From: Sulfurospirillum sp. UBA6810
GTDB taxonomy: Bacteria > Campylobacterota > Campylobacteria > Campylobacterales > Sulfurospirillaceae
DNA length: 13,224 nucleotides
Assembly (NCBI GenBank): GCA_002469305.1
Contig: DKEY01000175.1
Coordinates: 1,946 to 15,169 of the forward strand
Direction of reading: 5' to 3'
Part shown: positions 1-7,518 of the stretch, one piece after another
Layout of the letters: the number at the start of each line of letters is the position of its first letter
How positions within the stretch are numbered: position 1 is the first letter of the stretch
Notes under the pieces: generated by a model
Told to the model about the DNA's origin: nothing
Databases searched by the model: none
The model's input: only the letters and a program-made list of their open reading frames with translations
Program-made: the position numbers and the translations under genes

Positions 1-2
1 TT

Positions 3-341
3 TTAGAGCAAAAAAAAGGTGATTTGTTTAAATCAGTCATAGAATTTTCTAAAGAGTGGCGTAAAGATAAAATGCTCAGACGACTTGAAGCCATGATGAT
101 AGTTTTAAATACTGAGCATATATTTATCCTAAGTGGAACAGGTGATGTAGTAGAGCCAGAAGATGGAAAAATTGCAGCTATCGGAAGTGGTGGAAATTTT
201 GCTATATCTGCTGCTCGCGCCCTTGATAGACATGCAAATTTGGATGAAGAAGCTCTTGTAAAAGAATCTCTGCAGATAGCAGGTGAACTTTGCATATATA
301 CAAATACAAAAATAAAAACTTTTGTTTTAGAGGATGAATAA
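3..341 (+). CDS. hslV: ATP-dependent protease subunit HslV (C-terminal part, 5' truncated by window)
   Basis: This is the C-terminal part of the peptidase subunit of the cytoplasmic HslUV (ClpYQ) protease, a threonine protease whose double hexameric ring is fed by HslU. The frame is open from position 3 and continues upstream of the window, so the N-terminal catalytic threonine is not visible. The TTG at 24 is internal, not a start. Family-typical stretches are seen: a segment close to 'EWRKDKMLRRLEA', then GTGDVVEPEDG, IAAIGSGGNFA, AARAL and an ending around 'IAGELCIYTNTKI', all lining up with E. coli HslV. The stop lies just before or within the start region of hslU, as expected for the usual hslVU pair. 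Identification is firm; only the missing 5' end limits it. Confidence 0.96.
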   Translation, partial: LEQKKGDLFKSVIEFSKEWRKDKMLRRLEAMMIVLNTEHIFILSGTGDVVEPEDGKIAAIGSGGNFAISAARALDRHANLDEEALVKESLQIAGELCIYTNTKIKTFVLEDE

Positions 342-345
342 GCAG

Positions 346-1668
346 ATGAATTTAACGCCAAAAGAGATAGTATCTTATCTTGATGAATATATCATAGGGC
401 AATTTGAAGCAAAAAAAGCCATAGCCATAGCCTTACGCAATAGATATAGACGTTTACAACTTGATAAAGAGATGCAAGATGAGGTTATGCCTAAAAACAT
501 ACTCATGATAGGATCAACTGGTGTAGGTAAAACAGAGATTGCAAGAAGACTTGCAAAGATGATGAATTTGCCTTTTATAAAAGTTGAAGCAAGCAAATAT
601 ACTGAAGTTGGTTTTGTTGGACGTGATGTTGAGTCTATGGTTAGGGATTTAGTGATGGCCTCTGTTAACTTAGTAAAATCTGAACATAAAGAAAAAAATG
701 CTGATACTATCGATGCTCACATAGAAAAAACCATCATAGAAAAACTCTTACCTCCTTTGCCAAAAGGTGCTAGTGAAGAAAAAAAAGAAGATTATAAAAA
801 AAGCTTTGAAAGAATGAAACAAAAGCTTCAAGATGGAGAGTTAGACGAACTAAGTATTGAAGTTGAGATTAGTAGTAGTTCGGATATGTCTGATTCCAAT
901 TTACCTCCTGAAATGATAAAAGTACAAGAATCATTTATAAAAATTTTAGGCAGTGGCAAAGAAAATATCAAAAAAGAGCTCAAAGTCAAAGATGCAAAAG
1001 AAGCTCTTAAAAATGAAGTAAGTGACAAGCTTTTAGACTTTGAAAGCATCAAAGCAGAAGCTCTTGAACGTGCTCAAAATGGTGGTATAATCTTTATAGA
1101 TGAGATAGATAAAATAGCAGTAAGTTCAAGTGCAAGTCATAGGAGTGACCCTAGCAAGGAGGGTGTTCAGAGAGATTTACTTCCTATCGTAGAAGGAAGC
1201 GATGTAAATACCAAGTATGGTATGGTAAAAACCGATCATATGCTTTTTATCTCGGCAGGAGCATTTCATCTAAGTAAACCAAGTGATTTAATCCCTGAAT
1301 TACAAGGTAGATTTCCTTTGAGAGTAGAGCTAAGTTCCCTTAATGAAGAGATTTTGTATAAGATACTAACGCAACCAAAAAACTCACTGCTTAAGCAATA
1401 CGAAGCTCTTATGAAAACAGAAAATGTCTCTTTAGTCTTTGATGATGACGCTATAAAAGCGATTGCGAAAATTGCTCAAATCACAAATGAAAAAACTGAG
1501 GATATCGGCGCAAGAAGATTACATACTGTTATAGAAAAAGTGATTGAGGATATAAGCTATACAGCTGATGAATTTAGTGGTCAAGAGTTACATGTAAGCA
1601 AAAATTTGGTACATGAAAAATTAGATGCTATTGTTGAAGATGAAGATAGCAGTAGATATATATTATAA
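346..1668 (+). CDS. hslU: HslU, unfoldase ATPase of the HslUV protease
   Basis: A AAA+ (Clp/HSP100) ATPase that unfolds substrates and threads them into HslV in the cytoplasm. Seen, numbered from the upstream ATG at 334: Walker A GSTGVGKT at 60-67, the pore-loop region VGFVGRDVES near residues 93-102, Walker B IIFIDEID near 252-259, the arginine-containing DIGARRLH near 390, and the C-terminal SSRYIL that resembles the tail HslU inserts into HslV. Between them lies the family's variable I domain, acidic and lysine-rich. The pore loop is GFVG rather than the E. coli GYVG, and Walker A has Ser where E. coli has Pro; both are conservative. I chose the ATG at 346 (MNLTPKEIV) because it matches the family N-terminus and has AGAGG about 12 bases upstream. 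The ATG at 334 overlaps the hslV stop by 8 bases and has AGAGG directly abutting it, which is too close. Length is about 440 residues, normal for the family. Confidence 0.96.
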   Translation: MNLTPKEIVSYLDEYIIGQFEAKKAIAIALRNRYRRLQLDKEMQDEVMPKNILMIGSTGVGKTEIARRLAKMMNLPFIKVEASKYTEVGFVGRDVESMVRDLVMASVNLVKSEHKEKNADTIDAHIEKTIIEKLLPPLPKGASEEKKEDYKKSFERMKQKLQDGELDELSIEVEISSSSDMSDSNLPPEMIKVQESFIKILGSGKENIKKELKVKDAKEALKNEVSDKLLDFESIKAEALERAQNGGIIFIDEIDKIAVSSSASHRSDPSKEGVQRDLLPIVEGSDVNTKYGMVKTDHMLFISAGAFHLSKPSDLIPELQGRFPLRVELSSLNEEILYKILTQPKNSLLKQYEALMKTENVSLVFDDDAIKAIAKIAQITNEKTEDIGARRLHTVIEKVIEDISYTADEFSGQELHVSKNLVHEKLDAIVEDEDSSRYIL

Positions 1669-1681
1669 AAGGTAAATTATT

Positions 1682-2581
1682 TTGAGCGAACAAACAATCG
1701 AAACAAAAGCTGGGTTTGTATCTGTAATAGGACGTCCAAATGCAGGTAAAAGCTCTCTTTTAAACTGGATTATAGGTGAAAAAATTGCATTGGTCTCTCA
1801 TAAAGCCAATGCAACTAGAAAAAGATCTAACATCATAGCTATGCATAAAAATGCTCAAGTTATTTTTATTGATACTCCTGGTATCCATGAAAAAGAGAGA
1901 CTTTTAAACCAATTCATGCTTGATGAAGCTATGAAAGCTATGGGAGATTGTGATTTAATTCTCTTCTTGTCCCCAGTAAGTGATAAGATAGCTCACTATG
2001 AAGAGTTTTTACAAAAAAATACTAAAAATACTCCTCATATCGTTTTGATAACAAAAGTAGACAATGTAGATAAAAATCAACTATTTAAAAAGATTGAAGA
2101 GTTTACAAAGTATCAAGACAAATTTAAAGCACTCATACCAATTTCGATAAAAAAAGGGTTAACACAAGAGTATCTTTTAGATCAAATCATAAAAGAATTG
2201 CCTGTACACCCTTACCTTTATGATACAGATATTCTTACAACTGATCCTATAAAAGATGTTTATAAAGAGTATATAAGAGAATCAATTTTTGATAATACAA
2301 GTGAAGAAATACCATATTTTACCGATGTTATCATTGATAAGGTTGAAGAAGGTGGCGAAATTGAGAAAATTTATGCTACTATTATAGTTGATAAGAAAAG
2401 TCAAAAAGGTATTATTATCGGTGAGGGTGGTAAAACTTTACAAAGAATTGGCTTTCAAGCGAGAAAATCGATAGAAAAACTTTTAGAAAAGAAAGTCTTT
2501 TTAAAGATTTTTGTTTCAGTTAAGCAGGGATGGAGTCAAGATAAAGATTTTTTGAAAAAAATGGGTTACATTTTAGAATAA
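1682..2581 (+). CDS. era: GTPase Era
   Basis: An essential-type GTPase that binds the 3' end of 16S rRNA and helps mature the 30S ribosomal subunit. Seen: G1 GRPNAGKS at residues 17-24, G3 DTPG at 64-67, a G4-position TKVD at 124-127, and a C-terminal KH RNA-binding domain with GIIIGEGGKTLQRIG at about 243-257. The 299-residue length is typical of Era. The start is a TTG at 1682, with AAAAGG (1667-1672) nine bases upstream and 13 bases after the hslU stop, so it is probably co-transcribed with hslVU. One oddity is Thr in place of the usual Asn in the G4 NKxD motif. Other small GTPases tolerate Thr there, so this is likely a lineage variant rather than a defect. Confidence 0.96.
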   Translation: MSEQTIETKAGFVSVIGRPNAGKSSLLNWIIGEKIALVSHKANATRKRSNIIAMHKNAQVIFIDTPGIHEKERLLNQFMLDEAMKAMGDCDLILFLSPVSDKIAHYEEFLQKNTKNTPHIVLITKVDNVDKNQLFKKIEEFTKYQDKFKALIPISIKKGLTQEYLLDQIIKELPVHPYLYDTDILTTDPIKDVYKEYIRESIFDNTSEEIPYFTDVIIDKVEEGGEIEKIYATIIVDKKSQKGIIIGEGGKTLQRIGFQARKSIEKLLEKKVFLKIFVSVKQGWSQDKDFLKKMGYILE

Positions 2582-2595
2582 ATTTTAAATTTATA

Positions 2596-2604
2596 TGCTA
2601 GAAT
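2596..2604 (+). promoter_or_regulatory. Likely sigma-70 extended -10 promoter of the msh-like operon
   Basis: TGCTAGAAT is an extended -10 (TGn followed by TAGAAT, five of six matches to TATAAT), set in AT-rich DNA right after the era stop. There is no clear -35, which is usual for Campylobacterota housekeeping promoters. Transcription would start near 2611, about 40 bases before the first gene of the operon. Read-through from era is also possible. This is a prediction from sequence only. Confidence 0.5.
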
Positions 2605-2613
2605 GGTCAAATA

Positions 2614-2629
2614 TAGGCGTTATCGCCTA
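2614..2629 (+). promoter_or_regulatory. Perfect 6-bp hairpin/dyad in the leader of the msh-like operon
   Basis: TAGGCG, loop TTAT, CGCCTA form a perfect inverted repeat in the 68-base gap between era and the operon. It is GC-rich against a very AT-rich background. No T-run follows, so it is a poor intrinsic terminator. It lies just downstream of the predicted transcription start and ends about 9 bases before the ribosome binding site. It could be a 5' stabilising hairpin, a weak attenuator or a regulator's dyad operator; the sequence does not decide. Confidence 0.45.
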
Positions 2630-2649
2630 AAAATGTACAGGTGAGAAAT

Positions 2650-4173
2650 ATGGTTACTAAAGACAAACAGATTAGTTTTTCAGAGATAATTTCTATAGAC
2701 CCCGTTTCACTTAATTCATATAAATATGCCAAGAATGAAATTCAGGTATTTAATATAGATAAAAGCAAAAAAAATTCTTTCTTTGTTTCATATATACAAA
2801 GTAAAGATGTTATTAGTGCTACTATTGAAATAAGTCGAAATATCCCTGAAAGTGATTTAAAAGATGCCATTGAAATCAAAGTATATGATGAACTAGGATT
2901 AGATTCTGCTGTTGATTATACTATCACTTATCTTCAAACAGAAACCAATGATACAAAAAATAAAGTTTTCAATGTCTTTGTTATAGATTCTTCGATTGTT
3001 GGAAGCCAACTAAGTTCAATTAGAAAAAAAACAACTTATATTGATTATGTAACAACGGCACCTTTTTTAATTGGCGCCTTATATAAAAAAGCACTTATTG
3101 ATACTGATGCGACAGACTGTTTTGTTTATTTTCAAAAAAATGATGCATTTTTGGCAATATACAAAGGGGGTGAATACCTTTACTCTAAATCACTTCATTA
3201 CTCACTTAAAGAGATAACAGAAAAATTTTGTGAACTTATTGGTGAGAGAATTGATGAAGATGATTTTTACTCTCTTTTGACTTCTGAGGGTTTAAAAAGT
3301 TCAAATGTTTCATATCAAACCTATCTCATGCAACTTTTTGGAGAACTTTTTTTATATATAAACGATGTTCTTATTTTTGCTAAAAGATCTTATGAAATCG
3401 ATGTAATTGATAGGATTTATCTAGGTTCTGAAGTTGGCGTACTTATAGGTATAGATGAATATGCAAAAAGCTACCTTGGACTTGAATCACATGAGTTTAA
3501 CTTTAGTATAGCTATAAATTCAAAAGAGTGGTACGTAGATCAGATTCATATACTTATGGCGCTTGCCTCACAAGTTTACTTAGAAGAAAAAGACGATAAA
3601 CTCAATTTTTCTATTTTTAGACGACCTCCTCCTTTAGTTGAAAGACCTGTTGGAAAACTGCTTGGTGTTGCTGTGGCAAGTATAATTCTTTCACTCGCTT
3701 ACCCTGCTTATCAATTTGGACATGCACAGTATTTAAATATAAAATTAAATTCGCAAAAAGAAAAATTTAATGCTTTAAACAAGCAAAACAATGCAATAAA
3801 ACAACAATTAGCAAATCTAAAAGCAGAAAAAGATAAAGTTTTGGCGCTTGTAGATAAAGAGACTACAAAACTTGACTTTAGAAAAAAGCTTATAAAAGAG
3901 ATACACAAAAAGAAAACTGATTATCCGATGAAAGCTTCAATGCTTGTTGCGCTTCTGGATTTATCAAACAAATTTGAATCAAGAGTATCAGAAGTAACAT
4001 ATAAAGACAATAATCTTATCTTTTTTGTTCAAAATCAAGATGAAAAAAAGATTACTGAATTTATAAAAGAACTTACTGATTTAAAAAAGTATAAAATCAC
4101 AACAGATAAAATTGAAAAGAGTAAAGATAATAGCTTATATCTAAGCAAAATAACAATAGGATTAAAATCATGA
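2650..4173 (+). CDS. mshI: GspL/MshI-like platform protein (PilM-like domain fused to PilN-like domain)
   Basis: Probable inner-membrane platform protein of a type IV pilus/type II secretion-like machine, expected to dock the assembly ATPase on the cytoplasmic side. Seen: residues 1 to about 335 are soluble, with a PilM-like signature (RNIPESDLKDAI near 63-74, then a VDYTITYLQ strand). A transmembrane helix sits at about 337-356, followed by a lysine-rich coiled coil at about 361-410 and a small periplasmic alpha/beta domain to residue 507 like PilN. The phosphate-binding Gly loop of PilM (GIDIGSxxVK) is replaced by SIDPVSLNSYK, so nucleotide binding is doubtful, as in GspL. The start is the ATG at 2650, preceded by AGGTGAG at 2639-2645; a GTG at 2641 lies inside that ribosome site and is less likely. 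The next gene overlaps by ATGA. It is the first gene of the operon. The domain call is good; the exact ortholog name is inferred from gene order. Confidence 0.75.
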   Translation: MVTKDKQISFSEIISIDPVSLNSYKYAKNEIQVFNIDKSKKNSFFVSYIQSKDVISATIEISRNIPESDLKDAIEIKVYDELGLDSAVDYTITYLQTETNDTKNKVFNVFVIDSSIVGSQLSSIRKKTTYIDYVTTAPFLIGALYKKALIDTDATDCFVYFQKNDAFLAIYKGGEYLYSKSLHYSLKEITEKFCELIGERIDEDDFYSLLTSEGLKSSNVSYQTYLMQLFGELFLYINDVLIFAKRSYEIDVIDRIYLGSEVGVLIGIDEYAKSYLGLESHEFNFSIAINSKEWYVDQIHILMALASQVYLEEKDDKLNFSIFRRPPPLVERPVGKLLGVAVASIILSLAYPAYQFGHAQYLNIKLNSQKEKFNALNKQNNAIKQQLANLKAEKDKVLALVDKETTKLDFRKKLIKEIHKKKTDYPMKASMLVALLDLSNKFESRVSEVTYKDNNLIFFVQNQDEKKITEFIKELTDLKKYKITTDKIEKSKDNSLYLSKITIGLKS

Positions 4174-4805
4174 GTACTATTGATAAAATTGACAATTATC
4201 TAAGCAATAAAAAAAGTAGTGAAGTCTCCTTGTTGTTTTTCATACTTTTTGTATTTATAGGTTTTATTGTTTACAGCTATGTCTACCCAAGTACTGATAA
4301 AAGTTTAAAAAATGTCAAAAGAGCCTCTTTAGATATGGATAAAAAAGTAGCTGCTGAAGAAGCTTACTATAGATCTGTTGCAATAAATGGAGATAAAGAT
4401 TTTTTCATTAAAAAGATGAAAGGTGAAATCTCATCTGCTAAAGACATGCTTGAAAAAACAACATTTGCAAATGATTACGTTGATAATAAATTAAAAGAAC
4501 TCTCTTACTTATTGTTCAATGATAAAAATTGGGCAAATTTTTTAGACTCAATCGCTTTTATTGCAAAAAAACACAAAATAAATATAAACACTATTTCAAA
4601 CACTTTTACAGAACCAAATCTTCAAAAAATAGAGCAAGTATTAAATGTTAGTATAGATTTTTCTGGTGACTTTCAAAATGTAATGAAATTTATCAACACC
4701 TTAGAGGAAAGTCAGTTAGTAGTTGATGTAAATGAGATGGACATAAAAAGTACTGATACAATCAACACTAAAATAAATATTGCTGTTTGGGGGATGAAAT
4801 ATTGA
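4170..4805 (+). CDS. mshJ: PilO/MshJ/GspM-like inner-membrane alignment protein
   Basis: A 211-residue bitopic membrane protein. Seen: a short cytoplasmic N-terminus, one transmembrane helix at about 19-38 (LLFFILFVFIGFIVYSYVY), a charged helical stretch at about 45-110, and a C-terminal alpha/beta region with a ferredoxin-like feel (LNVSIDFSGDFQNVMKFINTLE, then VDVNEMDI and a last strand). This is the layout of PilO, MshJ and GspM, which pair with PilN/GspL in the periplasm to form the inner-membrane alignment ring. The start overlaps the previous stop in an ATGA, implying translational coupling; its own stop overlaps the TTG of the next gene. Family membership rests on topology, the C-terminal pattern and its place directly after the GspL-like gene, since this family has little sequence conservation. 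Confidence 0.65.
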   Translation: MSTIDKIDNYLSNKKSSEVSLLFFILFVFIGFIVYSYVYPSTDKSLKNVKRASLDMDKKVAAEEAYYRSVAINGDKDFFIKKMKGEISSAKDMLEKTTFANDYVDNKLKELSYLLFNDKNWANFLDSIAFIAKKHKININTISNTFTEPNLQKIEQVLNVSIDFSGDFQNVMKFINTLEESQLVVDVNEMDIKSTDTINTKINIAVWGMKY

Positions 4806-5230
4806 AAACTTTAAAAATTATTGTTTTAGCTTTTCTGATTTCTTCATCAGTTGCTATGGCAGAAAAAGCAAAGGGCTTAGATATATACGAATATGATAGC
4901 CTTTTTTTAGAAATTAGTGATAAAAGAGTAGGTATATTAAACGAGGATGTAGATAAAGTCAGAAATCCTTTTTTGATGACTCAAAAAATTGTAAACAGTA
5001 ATGGAACTACGATAGAAGCGCAAAAAGCAGAAATTATATATAAACTGAGTGCTATTCTTGGGAATAAGGCTAAGATAAATAACACATGGTATAGATTGAA
5101 CGATAAAATAGGTTATTATAAGCTAGGTAAGATAAAATCTAAAAGCGTACTCTTAGTAAGTGCAAACAATAAAAAGGAACTCTTTATAAGGAACAATGAT
5201 GAAAACATTATTAAATTTTCTTCAAAATAA
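4802..5230 (+). CDS. mshK: PilP/GspC/MshK-like periplasmic protein
   Basis: A small exported protein that probably links the inner-membrane platform to the secretin. Seen from the TTG at 4802: a signal peptide (MKTLKIIVLAFLISSSVAMA, cleavage near residue 20), NPF at 55-57 reminiscent of the DPF of PilP, then a homology-region-like beta fold at about 80-130 with the order YKLSAILG, INNTWYRLNDKIGYYKLGKI, SVLLVS and KELFI. This is the PilP/GspC HR pattern. I prefer 4802 over the in-frame TTG at 4787 because it gives a clean signal peptide, has GGGGG 8 bases upstream, and overlaps the mshJ stop as TTGA. The gene's 3' end overlaps the secretin gene by about 32 bases. In C. jejuni a small gene (ctsR) also precedes the secretin; whether this is its counterpart is unproven. 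Confidence 0.68.
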   Translation: MKTLKIIVLAFLISSSVAMAEKAKGLDIYEYDSLFLEISDKRVGILNEDVDKVRNPFLMTQKIVNSNGTTIEAQKAEIIYKLSAILGNKAKINNTWYRLNDKIGYYKLGKIKSKSVLLVSANNKKELFIRNNDENIIKFSSK

Positions 5231-6722
5231 ATGTAGTAAACTACTGTTGATAGTAGTGGTGGCTGTTTTAGTTCAGCCAATAAATGCTTCGGATGTAAAG
5301 AGTTGTGACTATAGAGTTTTTAATATAAAAACTGCTGAAAAAGTCCCTGCCATAGAACTTTTAACACAAATTGCAGATAGTTGTGACTTTAGCGTTGTTA
5401 TCAAAGACAATTTTGCTAAAACTACTTTGGATAAAGACTTATATGGTATAAATATTAAAAATTTATCTTTAGATGATATCTTCGAGGTAGTCATTTCTGA
5501 TAATGACCTATTTTATGATTATAATAGAAATTTTTTAAGAATTTCTGCTTTAAAAACTAAAACATTTAGAGTTGACTACATCACTTCTGTTAGACAAGGT
5601 ACAGCTGTATTAAATGCATCTTTAGAAGGCACAACAGATGGAGATACTGCATCTACTTCTAGCTCAACAAATACCGTTACTTCAAATGATACTTTCGATT
5701 TTTGGACAACAATGAATGCAGAAATTACCTCTATACTTAATACTGGTTCTGAAAGCTATATAGCACAGGCGCCTATCATCAACGCCAATGCTGGACTTAT
5801 AACAGTTACAGGTACAAAAAAGCAAATTGATAGAATTGAAGAGTACTTGAATACACTAAAAGAGAGACTACATAAACAAGTACTTATAGATGTAAGTATA
5901 TTAGCTGTTGATTTGTCAAATACGAAAAAAACAGGTATAAATTGGTCGAATTTTAACCTTCAGCTTATGAGTACTGCAAAATTCAATAGTAAAAGCAGAT
6001 ATGCAGCTGATGGTTCAACTCATACTGGATTTGATAATCCAGCAATTGATTCAGGCTTATCTAGTGCCTTTACTGACTATAACCATCTTGCTATAGTTAA
6101 TGATGCTGTATTTACAATGACTGGTTTATTGGATTTCTTAGGAACAAATGGAGATACTAAAGTTGTTTCAAATCCAAAAGTTTTAACTCTTAACAACCAG
6201 CAAGCATTAATTACTATCGGCGACACTATTAACTATAAGTTAACTACTACAACTAATTCAACTGAAGCTGGGGCTACTGTTGCACAAGATGAAGAAGTAA
6301 AGTCAATCTTTGTAGGTGTTTTACTCAACATTACTCCAGAAATTACTGATAATGGAGAAATTATTCTGAGAATAAATCCCTCAGTAAGTGACTTCAAAAA
6401 TCCTGATGATGCTACTTCAAGTACTGTAAGAACTATTGCACCTGATACATCAGAGAAAAAACTTTCAACAGTTGTAAAAGTTAAAAATGGGAACACCATA
6501 ATACTTGGTGGTTTAATTACAAATAAAGAAATTCAAGATAAGTCAAAAGTCCCTCTTTTAGGAGACATTCCTCTTCTTGGTAATGCCTTTAAACATACAA
6601 ATGATACTAAAACTGTCCAAGAATTGATTTTTGTAATTACTCCAAGAATCATTGGTGCAAATGACAATACAAAAGCAACTTTGAAAGATTTGGGTTTTTC
6701 AAAGAGAATATATGAGCAATAA
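5199..6722 (+). CDS. mshL: MshL-type outer-membrane secretin
   Basis: Forms the gated outer-membrane channel of an MSHA-like pilus, type II secretion or DNA-uptake machine. Seen: a signal peptide (hydrophobic stretch at about 14-29, cleavage near A30), a short STN/N0-like domain at about 35-120, a Ser/Thr/Asp-rich linker at about 145-165, a secretin-N-like segment (ITVTGTKKQIDRIEEYLNTL) near 200-220, and the secretin core at about 228-488. The core has VVSNPKVLTLNNQQA near 322 and the family signature VPLLGDIPLLGNAF followed by a strand ending ELIFVITPRII. Length of 507 residues is in the MshL range. The ATG at 5199 is favoured (AAGGA at 5188-5192, 6 bases away); ATG 5196 is only 3 bases from it. 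The secretin class is certain. The MshL rather than PilQ or GspD assignment follows from domain size and neighbours; C. jejuni CtsD would be the functional alternative. Confidence 0.88.
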   Translation: MKTLLNFLQNKCSKLLLIVVVAVLVQPINASDVKSCDYRVFNIKTAEKVPAIELLTQIADSCDFSVVIKDNFAKTTLDKDLYGINIKNLSLDDIFEVVISDNDLFYDYNRNFLRISALKTKTFRVDYITSVRQGTAVLNASLEGTTDGDTASTSSSTNTVTSNDTFDFWTTMNAEITSILNTGSESYIAQAPIINANAGLITVTGTKKQIDRIEEYLNTLKERLHKQVLIDVSILAVDLSNTKKTGINWSNFNLQLMSTAKFNSKSRYAADGSTHTGFDNPAIDSGLSSAFTDYNHLAIVNDAVFTMTGLLDFLGTNGDTKVVSNPKVLTLNNQQALITIGDTINYKLTTTTNSTEAGATVAQDEEVKSIFVGVLLNITPEITDNGEIILRINPSVSDFKNPDDATSSTVRTIAPDTSEKKLSTVVKVKNGNTIILGGLITNKEIQDKSKVPLLGDIPLLGNAFKHTNDTKTVQELIFVITPRIIGANDNTKATLKDLGFSKRIYEQ

Positions 6723-7518
6723 TTTTACTGAAATCAAAAATATATTTGTTGATGGTGAAGTATTTGATTATGTGAATTTGGACAAGTCTGCACAAGCATA
6801 TGAAAGACTTGTCCAAACTTTAGATAAACCTCTTAAGCTAATACTTTTTTTTGGAAAACCAGGTACTGGAAAAACCTTTCTTTTACAAAAAATATACAAC
6901 GATTACAAAGATAAAAAGGGTGTTATATTTTTTCCAAGACCCTACTTTGATGAAAAAGAGTTTTTAAAAGCTCTATATAAAGAAGTTTTTAAAGAAGAAG
7001 CACCTATTTTCTCGGGATATGATGAATTTTTATCTGTTGCCAATAAGAAATTTAATGATGAAAAAACTTCTATAACAGTGCTAATAGATGAAGCTCAGTT
7101 ATATCCTCATGAGCTTATTGAAAAAATCCGTTTAATGGCTGATTCCAGAAGATTTAAGTTTTTATTTACTGTACATAAAACTGAAAAAGAAGATGTTCTT
7201 GCTAAAGATTACTTTCAAACAAGGATTTGGGAAACAATCGAATTACATAATTCTTCTTTAAATGAAGTTAAAACATATATAGAGAAAAAAATGCTTTTTC
7301 ATAATAAATTTGAATCACTAACACTATTTAAAGACGTACACTATAAGTTATTAATCAAGCTAACAGATGGAAATCTAAGAACAATCAATAAATTGCTTTA
7401 TAAAATGTTTGAAATTTTAGAATACTATGAAAAATACAAACCTTCTACTGTAAGAGGTAATCTTAAAACAAAACACGTAGAAATGGCTGCTATAGAATTA
7501 GGGATGATCAATGCTTAG
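6712..7518 (+). CDS. mshM: ExeA/MshM-type AAA ATPase
   Basis: A cytoplasmic, possibly membrane-associated, AAA ATPase of the ExeA/GspA family. Relatives help secretins assemble across peptidoglycan or support pilus biogenesis; C. jejuni CtsP occupies the same place and is needed for transformation. Seen: Walker A GKPGTGKT at residues 48-55, Walker B with following sensor-like residues LIDEAQ at 124-129, a later NLRTINKLLYKMFE helix near 223-236 typical of the ExeA C-terminal lid, and a final AAIELGM. Total length is 268 residues. There is no transmembrane segment and no peptidoglycan-binding domain, so it matches the short MshM/CtsP form rather than full ExeA. It overlaps the secretin gene by 11 bases and the next gene by 8. 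AAAGAGA lies just upstream of the ATG. Confident for the ATPase family, moderate for the MshM name. Confidence 0.82.
   Translation: MSNNFTEIKNIFVDGEVFDYVNLDKSAQAYERLVQTLDKPLKLILFFGKPGTGKTFLLQKIYNDYKDKKGVIFFPRPYFDEKEFLKALYKEVFKEEAPIFSGYDEFLSVANKKFNDEKTSITVLIDEAQLYPHELIEKIRLMADSRRFKFLFTVHKTEKEDVLAKDYFQTRIWETIELHNSSLNEVKTYIEKKMLFHNKFESLTLFKDVHYKLLIKLTDGNLRTINKLLYKMFEILEYYEKYKPSTVRGNLKTKHVEMAAIELGMINA

Noticed and set aside
24..341. A TTG-started 105-residue gene at the left edge
   Set aside because: The frame is open upstream to position 3 and the residues before the TTG continue the HslV alignment, so it is an internal codon of a truncated hslV.
828..1052. Minus-strand open frame within the hslU I domain
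   Set aside because: Shadow of the lysine- and serine-rich hslU coding strand; hydrophobic Leu/Ser composition is typical of such antisense frames.
2614..2629. Hairpin as an intrinsic terminator for hslVU-era
   Set aside because: Stem is only 6 bp and is followed by A residues rather than a T-run, so it does not fit a plus-strand intrinsic terminator.
2641..2649. GTG at 2641 as start of the GspL-like gene
   Set aside because: The GTG is part of the AGGTGAG ribosome site that serves the ATG at 2650, and it would have no site of its own.
4787..4801. TTG at 4787 as start of the MshK-like gene
   Set aside because: It adds acidic residues before an otherwise clean signal peptide; the TTG at 4802 has a G-rich site at the right distance and a 4-base stop/start overlap.
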